NCBI GenBank assembly: GCA_036852015.1
Contig: JAANDG010000514.1
Span: forward strand, 42,094-106,093
Source: Pelodera strongyloides
Lineage: Eukaryota; Nematoda; Chromadorea; Rhabditida; Rhabditidae
DNA: 64,000 nt
Direction of reading: 5' to 3'
In this document: one piece after another, positions 23,808-37,200 of the stretch
Numbering within the stretch: position 1 is the first letter of the stretch
Layout: every line of letters begins with the position of its first letter
Translations under genes and position numbers: made by a program
Notes under the pieces: generated by a model
What the model was told of the DNA's origin: nothing
Seen by the model: the letters and a program-made list of their open reading frames with translations, nothing else
Databases searched by the model: none

Positions 23808-24444
23808 CATGCGTGGGGATTGGAAAAGAGAGAGAGGACTGTCCGCCGGCCGCCTTTCGTCAAATTGCTGCTCCCGTTGCCTGGAAAACGCCGGGGTGGA
23901 TTTTTCATGGCAAAAATTAAGCGCGGCGTTTTTCAGGCAACGGGAGAGAGGCGCGGCGTTTTTCAGGCGGATTCCCCCTGTGTATAACAATTTGATATGT
24001 TTCCTTTTTCTTGTTCACCTCACGCCCTGAATTGTCGGTCCACATAAGTAGAGCGGACCTGCTCATCCTTGCTGAACTACTAATGATGGGCTTTTCGTTG
24101 CGAGTCGCTAAGTTTTTCGCGACATCGCTTCATTATTCTTTGCTGAACATTCATACCCATTGTGTTACGTTTTTTTACCCCAGTGTGACACTACCCATTC
24201 AACGATGCGGAATCTTTTGCGTAGGGATTTTTTGCAGAAAGTTGGAAACCTGTCTCTTTTAAAACATGACTTTGCTCAAGTTCTTTCATCAGTTTTCAAT
24301 ATTTTTGTTTACGTCTGCAAATTAAGGATTGTATGTAAATTGACCTTTACAGGCTTTTACATTCTGTTCCATATGGAGGCGAAGCATTGAGTGGATTCCA
24401 TCGTGGGTTCAGTTGGAGTTTGTCAAGGCGGATCGACGAGTCCT

Positions 24445-24993
24445 GAGGCCGTATTCACCACTCCGTTTCCCTACAGGGAATCGCTCCCTAGGGACAATTT
24501 TCAAAAAATTAATCCCTGGGGAGCCAAAATAGCGATTCACCATTTTTCCCTATTTCCCCAAATGCTATCAGGGAGTAGGGAATCTGTCCCCCACCGTTGA
24601 CTCGGGGTCTAATGTTTCCCTGGACGTTTTTCTAATGTTTACGTTTTTTATTTGCCTTTTTCTTATGTTTAATTACGGGAATTAGGCTATTATTGCTATA
24701 TTAAAACGTTTATAAGAATATAGTGCAAATTATAGACAAAAAAAAACTTCAAATTTTTTTCTTCAAGTGGTCAGAAATTAACCAGATTTGATTAGAAACC
24801 TGAACTTGTTCAGGCTAGGCCTCCTAAACTATTCGATAATCAATAGTTTTACTATTATTCGTTTGTATGTGATTTTCTAAAAGTTCAGGGACAGGGAATT
24901 TTTCCCTCTAGGGATTAAATCCCTCAGGGAAATTGTCCCCAGGGATTTTTTGTCCCTGGGGACAAATTCCCCGTGAGTGGTGAATATGGCCTC
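24445..24993. mobile_element. Terminal-inverted-repeat element, about 550 bp
   Basis: GAGGCCGTATTCACCACTC at the left and GAGTGGTGAATATGGCCTC at the right are inverted copies. Purine-rich CAGGGA/TCCCTG words fill the subterminal regions. A GAGTCCT direct repeat flanks the element (24438-24444, and two bases past the right end), a possible target duplication. No transposase is visible. Confidence 0.65.
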
Positions 24994-27900
24994 TGGAGTC
25001 CTCTTTTCTGTTTATGTATGTAGGTTGAAATTTGTGCTCTATATTGAAGAATTCATACACTAGGATTTTCGAGTATAGTATCATTCTCGACATTTTAACT
25101 TGCCTTTTCACTCGCACTGAAGCAAGTCTTGTTTGTTAGAGTATTTGTATTTTGCTTATCAATTATTAGTTTTAGATTCGATATCTTCCTTACAACAGTT
25201 GCTAAATGATGGTCATCACATGTAAGACTGATCTCCACATCCACTTGCGGCGGTTATTTTTACGGTATGTTATTTTTGTTAAAGATTCAGACTAATCTGT
25301 TTGCATTTTCCCATTTCCAACTTTTCTTAATACTTGAAGGCGCATTTGCATGTGTATGCGTGGCAATTGCATTCTTTTCTGGTGAAATCCATCTCGAACC
25401 AAAGTTTTCTTTTTTTTTCCGGAAATGTCCATCTCGAATGCGCCCTAAGTTTTATAAGTTGTATTGGAGTGTTGTGTTGTTGATTTTGTGTTTGTGCGAC
25501 AACTGTGGTTTGTCACATTGTTGCCTAAGCTTCAGGACGCACGTTTGGTATGTGTGTTAATGTTAATAACGCTGCTATTTCAGGTAGAATAACTTTCGAA
25601 CTCGTCAGCTCGTCTCCTGCTTCCTGCTATCTTGGCCGTAGCTCCTTTTTAAGCTGCTGTTTCTGAATCCGATGCAGCCTGGACGCCTGGTTTCTATGCG
25701 GTAATAATTTTAATATGTATGATCTTTCTTCGGCATCTTATTTGTATATACCCTTGTTTTTCCTTGTTAGATCTAAATCCACATCTTAGCGACTTACCGC
25801 AGTCACACTGTCACACCCTGTCATTTTTTTAGCCTTTTTGTCAGCTTGCGGGTTTGCGGAGATCTAGTTATGCAAACATATTGATTGCAATTACATAGTG
25901 GTAAAATGTCAGTCAAATGGTATTTTTAACTCTATTTTCAGGGCAACGCGAATTGATCATTATGCCGCTCCTCTTCCTGTAAGATCCTACCGTACGCTTT
26001 ACTCCGAGTTACCAATTCCGCCCAAATTTGTTGCCGTTTTGTAAGTCTTTGGCCGATAAGTGTTGGTTTCGTATGATTGAAAGACTGGTTCTTATGATAG
26101 TTTAGGGTCTAATTATGCATGCTGTCTAGTCCACTTTGTGACAGCTTGCCAAGCACCAACTTAGCATGTCGTGCAGGGGCACATGACAAAACATGAGGTA
26201 GAGATTCATTCCGAATTACAGCTTTATTTTCAGGTTTTTATGTATGTGCATCTTGTTGGTTTGTGGCGTCTTCACCTCCAAATGGCGTCTTCATGCTTGC
26301 GAAGTCCGAGATCAGCTTCTGATTCGGAATCCTTTTTTTGGGACGAAATAGGATTGTTGAATCTTGTGATTTGGTAAGATTTTCATTTGTTTACCTCATT
26401 GTGATTATGTAGTTCTTCAAATACTTGTTGAGTTAGCACTCGGGTTTGCCGTTTGCCTAACAAAAAATGGCACAACTTGAAAATAACATAGTATAATTTC
26501 CGTGCGTAACATTGGGCAAAGAACGCTGTGTTTCACGCACATATATATGTATTTAAATTGGTCCCGGAGATGATGGAAAGATTGGAAAGCCTAACCGGGA
26601 CATGGTCGGTATGATATGATACCAGTTTGTTTACATATCATCTAATTTGTTAACCGGGTATGGTCAGACCAACGCACCCGTAGATAGTCGCATTCTGTGC
26701 ATTGGTTTATTCCCAGGAAAATACAATAAATTGTTAATTCGGGCAAGAAGTCTTTTCTCTGCGAATGCAAAAATAATAAGAGTCGCAAATAAATCTTGTG
26801 TTTCAGGTCTTTTTCTCCTCGTTGCTCTTCTCGCAGTTGTCGGATGGGTGTTCGTCTCGCACGCTCCTTTGTTTCGAAAGCTTATGGTTTTACGGTCAAC
26901 CAGTCAACCTCACTGGCCAAGTTTGCTGATTACATAGGCAGAGATGGGTTTGGTAAGTTTTTCTCACTTTTTTTCTGTTTCACCGTTTTATTTTTCGTTG
27001 ATGAGCTGGAGGCTCCGATTATTCCTGTTTGTATTGACCGGGCTTTATTGTGTGCCTAGACACTAGACAGTTTTATTTGTTGCCTAGACGTTCGGGATTG
27101 ATTATCCGAAAGGAAACCATGCAAATTCATCGTTCGGGATGGACATTTTGGAAACTTTCTAATGCTTGGAGAAAACAAAAAAATACAGTATGAATAGCAT
27201 GGAAAATTTGAAAAATATGCGCGGGAAACGTCTAGAGCCAGGCTCTGTAACAATTAATTTTTGTTTGAGAACTGTTGTTGACCAATAGTGGAATAGGAAT
27301 TTAGATGGAATCTTCATGTGGAAACGATTAGTGGAGTCGGTTTTCTTTCGTCTTCTATGGCAATTTGCAGCTGTCGTAAGTCGTATGGTAGTGCCCGTAG
27401 TGCCTGGACCTGGAGTTGGCCATTGTCTGGATTCACGTGCAGCATTGATAGTTTGGCGTCCTGTCGATCGTTACCGAAAGTCTGGTAAGGACGATTTCAC
27501 ATAATTTTATAGATTTTGTCTCTTCTACTTGTTAACAGTTTTGCTTAGAAATATCAAGTTTCAACTTTGCAACCAATAAAGTTGCTTCGAAAGCCACATC
27601 CGTAGAACGATAGTACAACAATACCGTGTTATTTTTTACGATATCTACGATTGTAAAAAGGGTGTTCTTGATAATTATCCAATTTCTCCAATTTGCAGAT
27701 AGTACAACGGTTGCACTAACCTTGTTGCACCCAGTGTGTCACCTACTCCTTTGGACTTCTAACTACTGTGCGTATCGATTTGTTTGGACGGCAATCGAAC
27801 AGTGAAGGATTGAGAATACATGGACACTGTTGGACTGGTACGAAAATTGAAAAATATTTTACTTTACTGGAACAACTTCTAATAACTAGCTTGCATTTTA

Positions 27901-29937
27901 TTTAAAGTTAAAGTAAGTGCCAACTAAAAATAAATAAAATAACAAGGCATAAATTGAACAAGCCTTGGTTAGTCATGCACAGAATCAGAAAGGTAAAAAG
28001 AACACTTTTATTAAACTTTGATATTCAGGTTCTGTTGCTTCGGACCGTTGGTGTTCTACCATGTCGGCTAACTTATTGCGGTCAACTTTTTGTGCGTGCT
28101 GTGCGCGATGATTTCTGCACATATGTTTGTGGGTTATTGGTAAGACTGGAGCCGCCCAAGCTTCTGATGATTTCTGCTTCTTTTTGAATCAATCTATATT
28201 CTAAGTAGTTTACCTTGGCGCCGATCGCGCACTCAAGACCATGCAGTTCGTAGAGTAAGAGGGGTAGTATTATTTGAAGTTAGTAGTTAGACTGGACTGG
28301 ACACCTGCTACTGTATGTGTTGACATTTACTGTAACGAGTAGCTGTATCACAGGTAGCCGAAAACATTTGCCAGCGATTGTATAGGCTAATGCCGTAGAG
28401 GTAGACATTACTGTGCGCGATTTGTGGCCACGCGCCGGAAATGTTTAGAAATTGTACGCGGTAGAATAGTGGAAGTGAATTTCGCTGAAGGGGTAGGGTA
28501 TTTTTGTAAGCAATAATAGGCGTGTCTGTGTCAGTAGTCAGGCACACTGTCACTGACCTTTCAAAAACTAATTTGCCACAACTCCGTCAAAAATTTTGGG
28601 AATGAAAGGCTCTGCAGGTAACCTTGTTATATGTTGAGTTAGTTTTTATGGAAGGCCACGCCTTTTTCATCGAACTCTATTTGTTCTGTAGTGACACACT
28701 TAAAATGTGTTCTGATCTTATTTAACTAGTCATGTGCATTGTATCGTGCTAGATGTATAGATCTTCTAGGTAAAGATGACGAATGATGAGAACATGAACC
28801 CCTACCCTAGTCGTCGCTAGAGGATCTTTTGGCTGGATTCCAAGCAGTGACAAGTCCCAAGTTTGTAAGTCATACTTTTTTTTAAACTTTAGACTTTACA
28901 TTCTTGCGTTCGGTTTTGGAACATTTATTGTATTTACCACCCCGAAGGCTTTCGATTGAAACGAAAATGTAGGTATCAATTAAATGTTTATGGATTCAGC
29001 CCATTTCTGCTGGTACTTGGATTTTGGATATGCTGTGGAGATGGCGAGAAGGAAATTTGCTGGAGCTTTCTTTCGTAGTGTTGGACCATCATCTATATGG
29101 CTGTTAAAGCCTAGTGCCAGTGTAAGGCTCAGAGTGGTATGATTTTACATTTACATCACTAACATCACCCTTTAAACTTTGTATATTTGTTTTAAGTAAT
29201 CAATTTCCGTTTCAAGATTACTCACTTTCTTACTCTTCTCTGTGAATTCACTAGTTCTAATATGTGGACTTAAGTAATTTTTGTTCTTTTAAACTATTTC
29301 TCTACAGTTGCCTCTTTGCCGTTTTGTATACTGGTTCTTAGAGCGCCATGGACTTTCATTGTGTGACGTTACACTTTTAGTTTGATAACTTATTATTTTA
29401 TAGTATGGAGTATGGATCCTCCGTTTAACAAAGACTGACTTATTGTTTGTCTAATTTAATCCCGTTACTTTGCAGTGATGACTCCTACTGTGCCTCTCAA
29501 CCCAGTACCTCGTTCTCATATTGGACTTCTCCCCTGTGTAAGTGACTGTGGGCGACCTAAGGATGGAATTTGAGCCACTAGTCGGATCAGGAGTTGTATG
29601 TTTGGTACTGTAATTTTATGGTTACGAGCTATCTTAGAAGCTCGTGTAGCAAAGTATTTAGCAAAGTAGCGAAGTTTTTTGCGCAACTTGCAGCCCACCT
29701 AAACCTATGTGATGTTTGAGCGGAGGCCGTTTTCACCAGCGTTTACTTCTGTCAAATATTTTTTTGACCGTCAAAAGATACTTAGGTTAAGTAAATTAAT
29801 GACTGAAGTACGCTGAAACACGCTTTTTGATGTATTTAACCAACAACAGGTAAGTGTGGGATTTGGCTATTTGCCAAACCTTGTAAACAATGAAAATAGT
29901 GAAGTACCGAGATACTTGTCAAAGAGGTAAGAGGTAC

Positions 29938-30108
29938 TTAAAGCGAAATGCAAGCCCCTTTGGAAAATTTGCATATGATAAGCAATTCCTATGTATTCTA
30001 TGCTAATTTTGTACGATTGCCGTGGACGATCGTACAAAATTAGCATAGGATACATAGGATTTGCTTATCATATACAAATTTTCCAAAGGGGCTAGCATTT
30101 CGCTTTAA
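29938..30108. mobile_element. TTAA fold-back element (AGCGAAATGC family), solo copy
   Basis: A 171-bp near-perfect palindrome begins TTAAAGCGAAATGCAAGCCC and ends GGGGCTAGCATTTCGCTTTAA-like. It is the same element as the three copies embedded in the satellite at 51783, 53162 and 54543. Confidence 0.88.
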
Positions 30109-30591
30109 GCAAACTAGCCTTTTGACAGAAGTAAATATTTGTGGAACCGGAAGTACCGCGCGCTTTTGACTGAAGTACCCTTTTTCACAGAAATAAAGTT
30201 TGGTGTAAAAGGCCCCGGTACATTATGGAACTGGTGGCTGATAGTGGTAAATAGATGCGGCCCTGTTTTAGCTAATTTCCTTAATTTTCAGATTTTTGTT
30301 CAAGTTCCCTGCGCCTGCGCTACAACGCGTACTCGACTCTCTTTGTGACCCCTGCGCTGTGTTTTGATTGTTTGGGCCAATCAAGCTCATCAGGAACCAT
30401 TGAGAATTTGGATGCACCAAGGTACGGTAACTTTAACGCTTTAACCATTTTGCGGAGCATTCCACTTGTCAACTATTTCTTCTTTAACGAGTTTATACAG
30501 TTAAGCAGAATACCTAAGAATACATGTTTGAGACATTATGTTGTTCCCTTTCCTAGAAGTAAGTAAAGTAGTATGTAGTAGTGATTAAGTC

Positions 30592-30986
30592 TTAAAGAGA
30601 CAGGACCGTCAAAGTAAACCTATATTTACGATACGTTCATACTGTTTACAAAGCATTTTAATTACAATATATACAAACCAAATGTCACCTTCGTTCACCC
30701 TGGGACACTTTTTCCGATGCGCTCAACGTATATGTATACCGTAAAGCTGCAGATTTCAAAGCTGTAAAGGCAAATTTTGATCGCGGTCTAATTTTACGAT
30801 AAATTTGCATAGGCAGCTTGGATATTTTTAGTTTTACGGTATACATATACGTTGAGCGCATCGGAAAAAGTTTCCCGGGGTGAATGAAGGGGAGCTTTGG
30901 TTTGTATATATTGTATTAAAAATGCTGTATAATCATTATGAACGTATCGTAAATATAGGTTTACTTTGATGGGCCTGTCCCTTTAA
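30592..30986. mobile_element. TTAA fold-back element (AGGGACAGGCCC family), diverged end
   Basis: Left end TTAAAGAGACAGGACCGTC, right end GATGGGCCTGTCCCTTTAA. Arms include GTATACATATACGTTGAGCG and its inverse. The imperfect left end suggests an older copy. Confidence 0.78.
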
Positions 30987-31117
30987 AGCGTAATTTATAG
31001 GAACGTATGTGATCTTCCAAGGGAACCGTCATGGCGCTAGCGTTGGCAGGTTGGCACTTCGGTCAACTTTGGACGGTCATTTTTGGTGGAGGTCGTTAAT
31101 TGACCCCTGCTTCTATA

Positions 31118-31235
31118 TAAAAAAAAAGAATAAGAAAAAAAAGAAAAAAATATATATGAAAAAAAGAAAAAAAATATATATATATATATATAAAAAGAAA
31201 AAATTATAAAAAAAAAGAAAAAAGAAAAAAAAAAG
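31118..31235. repeat. A-rich low-complexity tract
   Basis: Runs of AAAAAAGAAAAA mixed with TATATA. No coding signal. Confidence 0.85.
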
Positions 31236-34200
31236 ATTATTGTGCACTGTTTTTTTTTAAGTTTCCTCTTTGAAGATTAATGAAAACCATGGTAAGGCAA
31301 TATGAGTGTGCGCCCTGTTAGCGGATGATGTGAAATAACAGTTGGTTTTCATAGATCTACTCTCTATTCCCAGATGGTTCTGGTTTGTTTAAATACTTCT
31401 TTTCGCACCCTTAGTTTTCTCTTTGATAATCTGTTCTGTGATTGATTCTGAGATTATCCTGTTCTTTTTGACCGTGTAGTACTAATTGTGTTTTACGTTT
31501 TCTTACCTTAGTGTAGGCCAGTGAGAATCCATTATTTGCCTTTGTTTTGTATTAGTGACCTTAGGTCTTTATTACTTCTTCCCTGGTTTCCTTAAATCTC
31601 TTTACTCTGAAATTGACATTCTCTCTCGTTTCTCTAAGTGTCTAAATGTCTGTCCGTTTGTCCGTCCGTCTATGTATGTGCGTCCGTCTGAACCAGCTCT
31701 TCCGACAAAGTGGAGACCCTGAAGACGTGAAGATAACCTATTGAGTTTGCGGTGGGTTTTCACTCTGATATGATTTATGCATCTGTCATTTGTCCTCGCT
31801 TGGTATCCAGGTTGTCAGGGATTTGAATACCTTATTGTGTCGTGGTTCTACTGGTATAGAGTGCGTAAACGGCGGACGTTAGCGGACGATAAATAATTGA
31901 AAACTGGTCCGTGGTAAGGAAAATTTGCATACCATGGTGCACGACGATCAGTATGACTATTAGAAAACAAGTTTTATATGTGATAGCGTTTTATTGGTAA
32001 TAAACTAAATCGTTGATAGCAGTCAAATATTTCCTTTTGTAGTTTTTGCTGTTTTATAGAATCCACCTCTTCTTTCTACGGATGCTTGACGCGATGGTTC
32101 ATTGTAGTTCGATGTATTTGGCGATTGTATGCTACTCTACACGACTGGAGTGTAGAGCAACAGATTGTAATCTGTTCGCTGACTATATTCTGGAGGATGA
32201 AGTTACCAGGTATTTTGTACTTTTCGTACGTAGCACTGCACTTTTACTGTCTCTTTGTCAGTACGGTGGTGATGTAGTAATAATGTATGACTTTACACTG
32301 TGTTATAGGAACGTAACGTCGTTGTGATGGCTCTCGTTTGTGACCTGGGTCTCCCTGCTATAGTCAACTGGATAAGATCAAAAAGCCGCAGAGTGAAGAG
32401 TCTCGTGTTACGGTAATAATATCATCAATTTACAAACTATGGTTGCTCTACACTTGAATATACAAGTCAACATGCGCTATTTTTGCTGATTTCCTACTTA
32501 GACAGGCACTATGGATCTTTCTGCATGTGTGGTTTATGGGCAGAATTTATCACTGGAAGGTAAGGAAAACACATGAATGCAGATATCAAACATAAGCCAA
32601 TTCAATGCTTCTTAACATACCTCAACGGCTCAACGCATGTACTTAAATCAATAATTTAGGTAGAAAGAAGAGTTTTGTCCCTGGTTGCCTCGACGAAATG
32701 TGCAGAGGAACTACTCCTACCGTATTCGATGTAATACAAAGACGGGTATGCTAATCAAAATTATAGTTAATGCTGGTTCGGTATTTTCACATTAGTATGT
32801 ATTCATATTTTCACATTAGTATGTATTCAAAATAATTTACAAGCATTCTTACTGTATCATTCGTGAACTTCATTCAGGTGGACCTCAGACTTTGAACTTG
32901 GAATTTGGGGAAATGACCTGACCGTGAAGGATGTCCCGCGGTAATTGACTGTGAGGAACGAAGCAATTGGCATTGACTATTGGTTGCCATGGTTGGTCGG
33001 AAACCATATTCGGTAGGTTGGCATAATTTTGGAATAGTGAGGCTACTTCAACTTTAGCACTTTGTACTTTTCTACTGATTACTAACTGAGATTTCCTCTT
33101 GCAGGCAACGTAATGTTTCCGCCTGGTTATTGGTCTTTATGAAGGTGGATGCTTGTGTGCTTTGTCGTATTCATTTTCGTCTGCTGAGGTATGAGCGAAA
33201 CTGCGCCGACGATGGACTTGGGATCTTGAGGATGTAAGGTAAATAAAAACTTGTATGATCTATTGAGAACGGTGTAACCTGCGAATACGTAAATAAAAAA
33301 TACTATGCGATTGTGTCACAATGGTTTCTAAATATTAGTTAATGTGGTGATACGTTTGACTTTACGTGTACTTTATTCTTTTGTACTTATAGGAGTTATT
33401 TCGTGAGAAACGGAGATCGAGGTCAACTTCCTGAACCAGAAGTATGTGCGGAGCAAGGAGTGGAGAGCGGGAGAGCGGCCGAAAGATACGGTAAGTTTTT
33501 ACTTAACACTTTAGAGAATATGAATGCACGATTCAAATCAGCAAGCACACCTTTGTGTATGCTGTATGCTATGTTTATTACGGTAACCCATCTCCCGTGC
33601 ATTATTTGTATTTTTTTTTTAGAAATCGCTGACACGGAACGTTATGAGAGAGAGAGGTGTTGTGGATCGGTGATGTGTTCCATGGGGGCGGAATAACGTC
33701 AACCCTGACAACTACCAGGATCTTGGCCTTCATGGTAAGTTGGTAAGGATATCTTACGATTATGGTTGTCTAACACCTAACATGAAAAATGCATGCTGTA
33801 TGGAGCCACGGGCCGTCCCGAACAATACGAATACGTTTTATTTGCGACAATAATTGCAGTTGAAGTTTCTATCATTTGCCGTCACTCTAAATTTGTGTTT
33901 TGTGTATTGCGTTATACGGTTATACTTCATACTGTACTCACACTGACACAGACACTACACATGTTACAGGCACTCTTCGTGAATTCGTGATGACGTATGA
34001 CGTTTGTTTGGTTGCGTTGCAGCGTTGCGGGAGCCGGTAATCTCTGTGAAGGAAAATTAGTTGTTGGATCGATGACTCTGAGTGCGGAACTTTGAAAATG
34101 TGGCTACGGTAAAAATGTCCTTTAATAATTAACTATGCATGCCGTCAGAGTAAGAGAGACATACATGAATCAACACAACATGCACTTTTTATGTAGTTTG

Positions 34201-37200
34201 GCTTTTCGGCTACCGTCCAATATATTATATGCACTGTCTTCAGAGATTGCGAAGAACGCCTTTTATGAGAGTGAGTGGAGACAGAGTTCGATTTATTCTA
34301 TTGTCAGAATAGTATCGACTCTCTCAGCTGGAACGATGAAGATGGAACCTGGATAGTGAGATACCGTATTCGTATTCGAACGTAATAATCAGGTATGTCA
34401 ATAGAATCAACGAAATGGGGATTGAAATGTACTTGTCATTTGTCATTAACTTACATTCGGAGCAATTGCACGTAACATGGGGGTTCTTGATGTATAATTC
34501 ATTAATTTCCTTCAGGTGGGAAGGACTCTTGGACTGTTCAAGAAGTTGTTTTGCGTAATGGACTGTTATGGATGGATACAATTGGAATTCGCGCTATTTA
34601 CTCGGAAGACACTTCGGTACGTTCTTATATCATAGTTTTGAATAAATTCGACTACTTGCTGATGTCGTTGAATATAAATCACGAGCTATTGGAGATTTTC
34701 TCTTTTTACAGGTCTTGTCGTCTCGTAATTGTCGCCTTTGACATTTCGAATATCTTTCTTGGTGCCGTCAGCGTCTTCCATTACAATTGGAATGAGAACT
34801 TTGTGGGTTGCCAATACCAGGTAAATACAAATTGTGCAAATGTGAAGCGTTTTTGAAAACGCGATCTTGAAAGCCTTTCGGGGTTTCTCCATTATTTGAC
34901 GTGTATCCTCTTTATGGTTAAATTTACACTTTACAAACTGCATTTACAGGAATGAGTACACTTTCGCGATGCAGACTTGGTGTCCCAATCTAACTGATCT
35001 GCCCGTCGATGTCTTGTCGACGTGTGCTCGCTGGTCATCCTGGTCAAGATCAACGACAACCGGAATCGGCCGCAATATGAGTTAATAGGATACGGTAAGA
35101 GTTATATTAAATAATTAACAAGTTACGCCGCCGTTTTTTTTTTTTTTTTTTTTGAGGTGAATTCGTGGATACGCGCAAAATACGTTTATGTATATTACCT
35201 TTATTCTTGTTGTGGACTACCTATGAAATCCGATGTATTATTGAACATTTTTAGAAATTGCTTACGAGGAAAGCTTCTTGATATGGAGTTGGTGTTGGAG
35301 GCCGTAGATTTATTCCATGGGCAGAATATTATCTACTCGAGCATCTGGCACAATGAAAAGAAGCTGGCAGTTTTGATCCTTCACGGTAAGGAAGACATTT
35401 GTATGCCGCAGCAAGCTGTTTCTTTACTCGTCCCAGCACGTTTACTAACTTGGAACAATAATTTAGGTGTACATAAGCATTTTTTCGTTCATGGAGACGA
35501 TATATGGCATAAGCAACAAAGCAGAGTACTACAGTATTTGAATAAATTTCTGAATTGGTATCTAGTTCTTCCCTATTCCCTGATAATCGTGCAGTACGTA
35601 CATAGCGTTTATATAACATTTGATTCAGGTGCACCGAAGGCTTCGAAGGTTGGAAGCTGGGATATTCAACTGTCAAGAACTGTTGTCTTGTAATGGGCTG
35701 TGCCGAAGTGCCATTTGTCGCGCAGTTTGTTCGGAAAGCACACAATCGGTATGTTGAGTTTTAGCATAATTTGCATTATTTTGACCTTGACCAACCATCG
35801 GCTACTTTTTACGATGCGCGTTACATGAATCATCACGGTCTATTTAAGATTTTCTCTTTCTGCAGGTCTTGAACACGCCAGCATGAAGGTTAGGGTGCGG
35901 GTCCTGTGGATGTTTCAATCTTGTCATTTCGGAAACCGGATCATCAGCTTTTGAGGATCCATCGAACTAGGTAAATAAGAACATAAAAACTAAGAACTTG
36001 TAACTAGCATGCGGCATGCGGGGTTTCGGAAAGCCTCCTAGTGTAGGTAGTTTATGCTTCGTAGTGCTGTTGCTACAGTGTTGCTTTTAGTTGGCCCAAA
36101 CGCAGTAGTGGTGGTGTCTCCGTATGTCCGAATGTCCGAATGTGGAATGGATTGCGGAAACGTGCCCCCGACAACAGCTGCTCGCTGGTTATCCGGATGA
36201 TGGTGAAATGGTAAGGTGTTTGAATACATACATGGCTATTGCGAGTTTTATCAACGGGCCTGGTTTTAGTTTCTGATTTATGCGGGGAGGGAAAGCTGTG
36301 TGTGCTTCTTTCTTATTTGATTATGATAAAACAATTGTATACCTTTTAGGTCTTGCGGATTGCTTTATCAATGGATGAGGCATGACTACGAATTTGAGGT
36401 TCTGCGGACGCCTATGCCATCGAACACGTCGACATCTACATGCATCATTGCAGCATATCAGCTGACGAGCTGACTACTATGTATGTTTCACATCTAGACC
36501 AGTGTGGGTAATTTGTAATGGTACTTTGTAGTTGAATGACTAGCCTCACTGTTTGCGTCGCATAATAGAATTTGATAGTGATAATGTGATACCCAATCAG
36601 TCAATCAATGAAGTGGTCAATTCTATATTTTGATGTGTATTTCAGGAATTGTGGATTGTGGCGGCATGCTCGAATCTCAGTGTGTATATAGGATGTTAAT
36701 GGCGACAAGGATGCAGTAACTGGATCTTCCCTTCCGAGTTCTTGGACGTGTGCGCTGCGTCGCAGGCTTTGATGCGCCTACCTGATCATGACGTTTTCGT
36801 GTTCAATTCACTGGTTTGTTTTGGACACATGTCAAGCTACGATTTGGTTGCATTCATCTGACCTGAGCCTAAAAAATGAGTTTGCTGGAATGTTTAAGCG
36901 AGGACCGAATTAGCTAGTTCCAAACTGACAGTTTTTCCATATTCCCATCCATACCACATTTCAGCGCGGAAATGTTGCGGCGACGATTCTGACGAGTGCC
37001 TCATTGATGTCTCTTCGGGTGTCGCGGGATGTCACGAAATGGATAACACCGTTCCGGGTCCATGTATAACTCCGCTCCGTTATGTCAACATGAAGGTAGG
37101 AAACCGTTTTAGTACACCTGGTAAACAAAACGATGTTACAGTACCGTCACGTCAGTAGGTCAGCACCGCGTTTCTTCTTTCATTGTCTTTTATCTATGTA

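Noticed and set aside
26970..26990. CTGTTTCA motif, like the upstream motif of nematode piRNA genes
   Set aside because: Essentially a single occurrence in the region, with no cluster; expected by chance.
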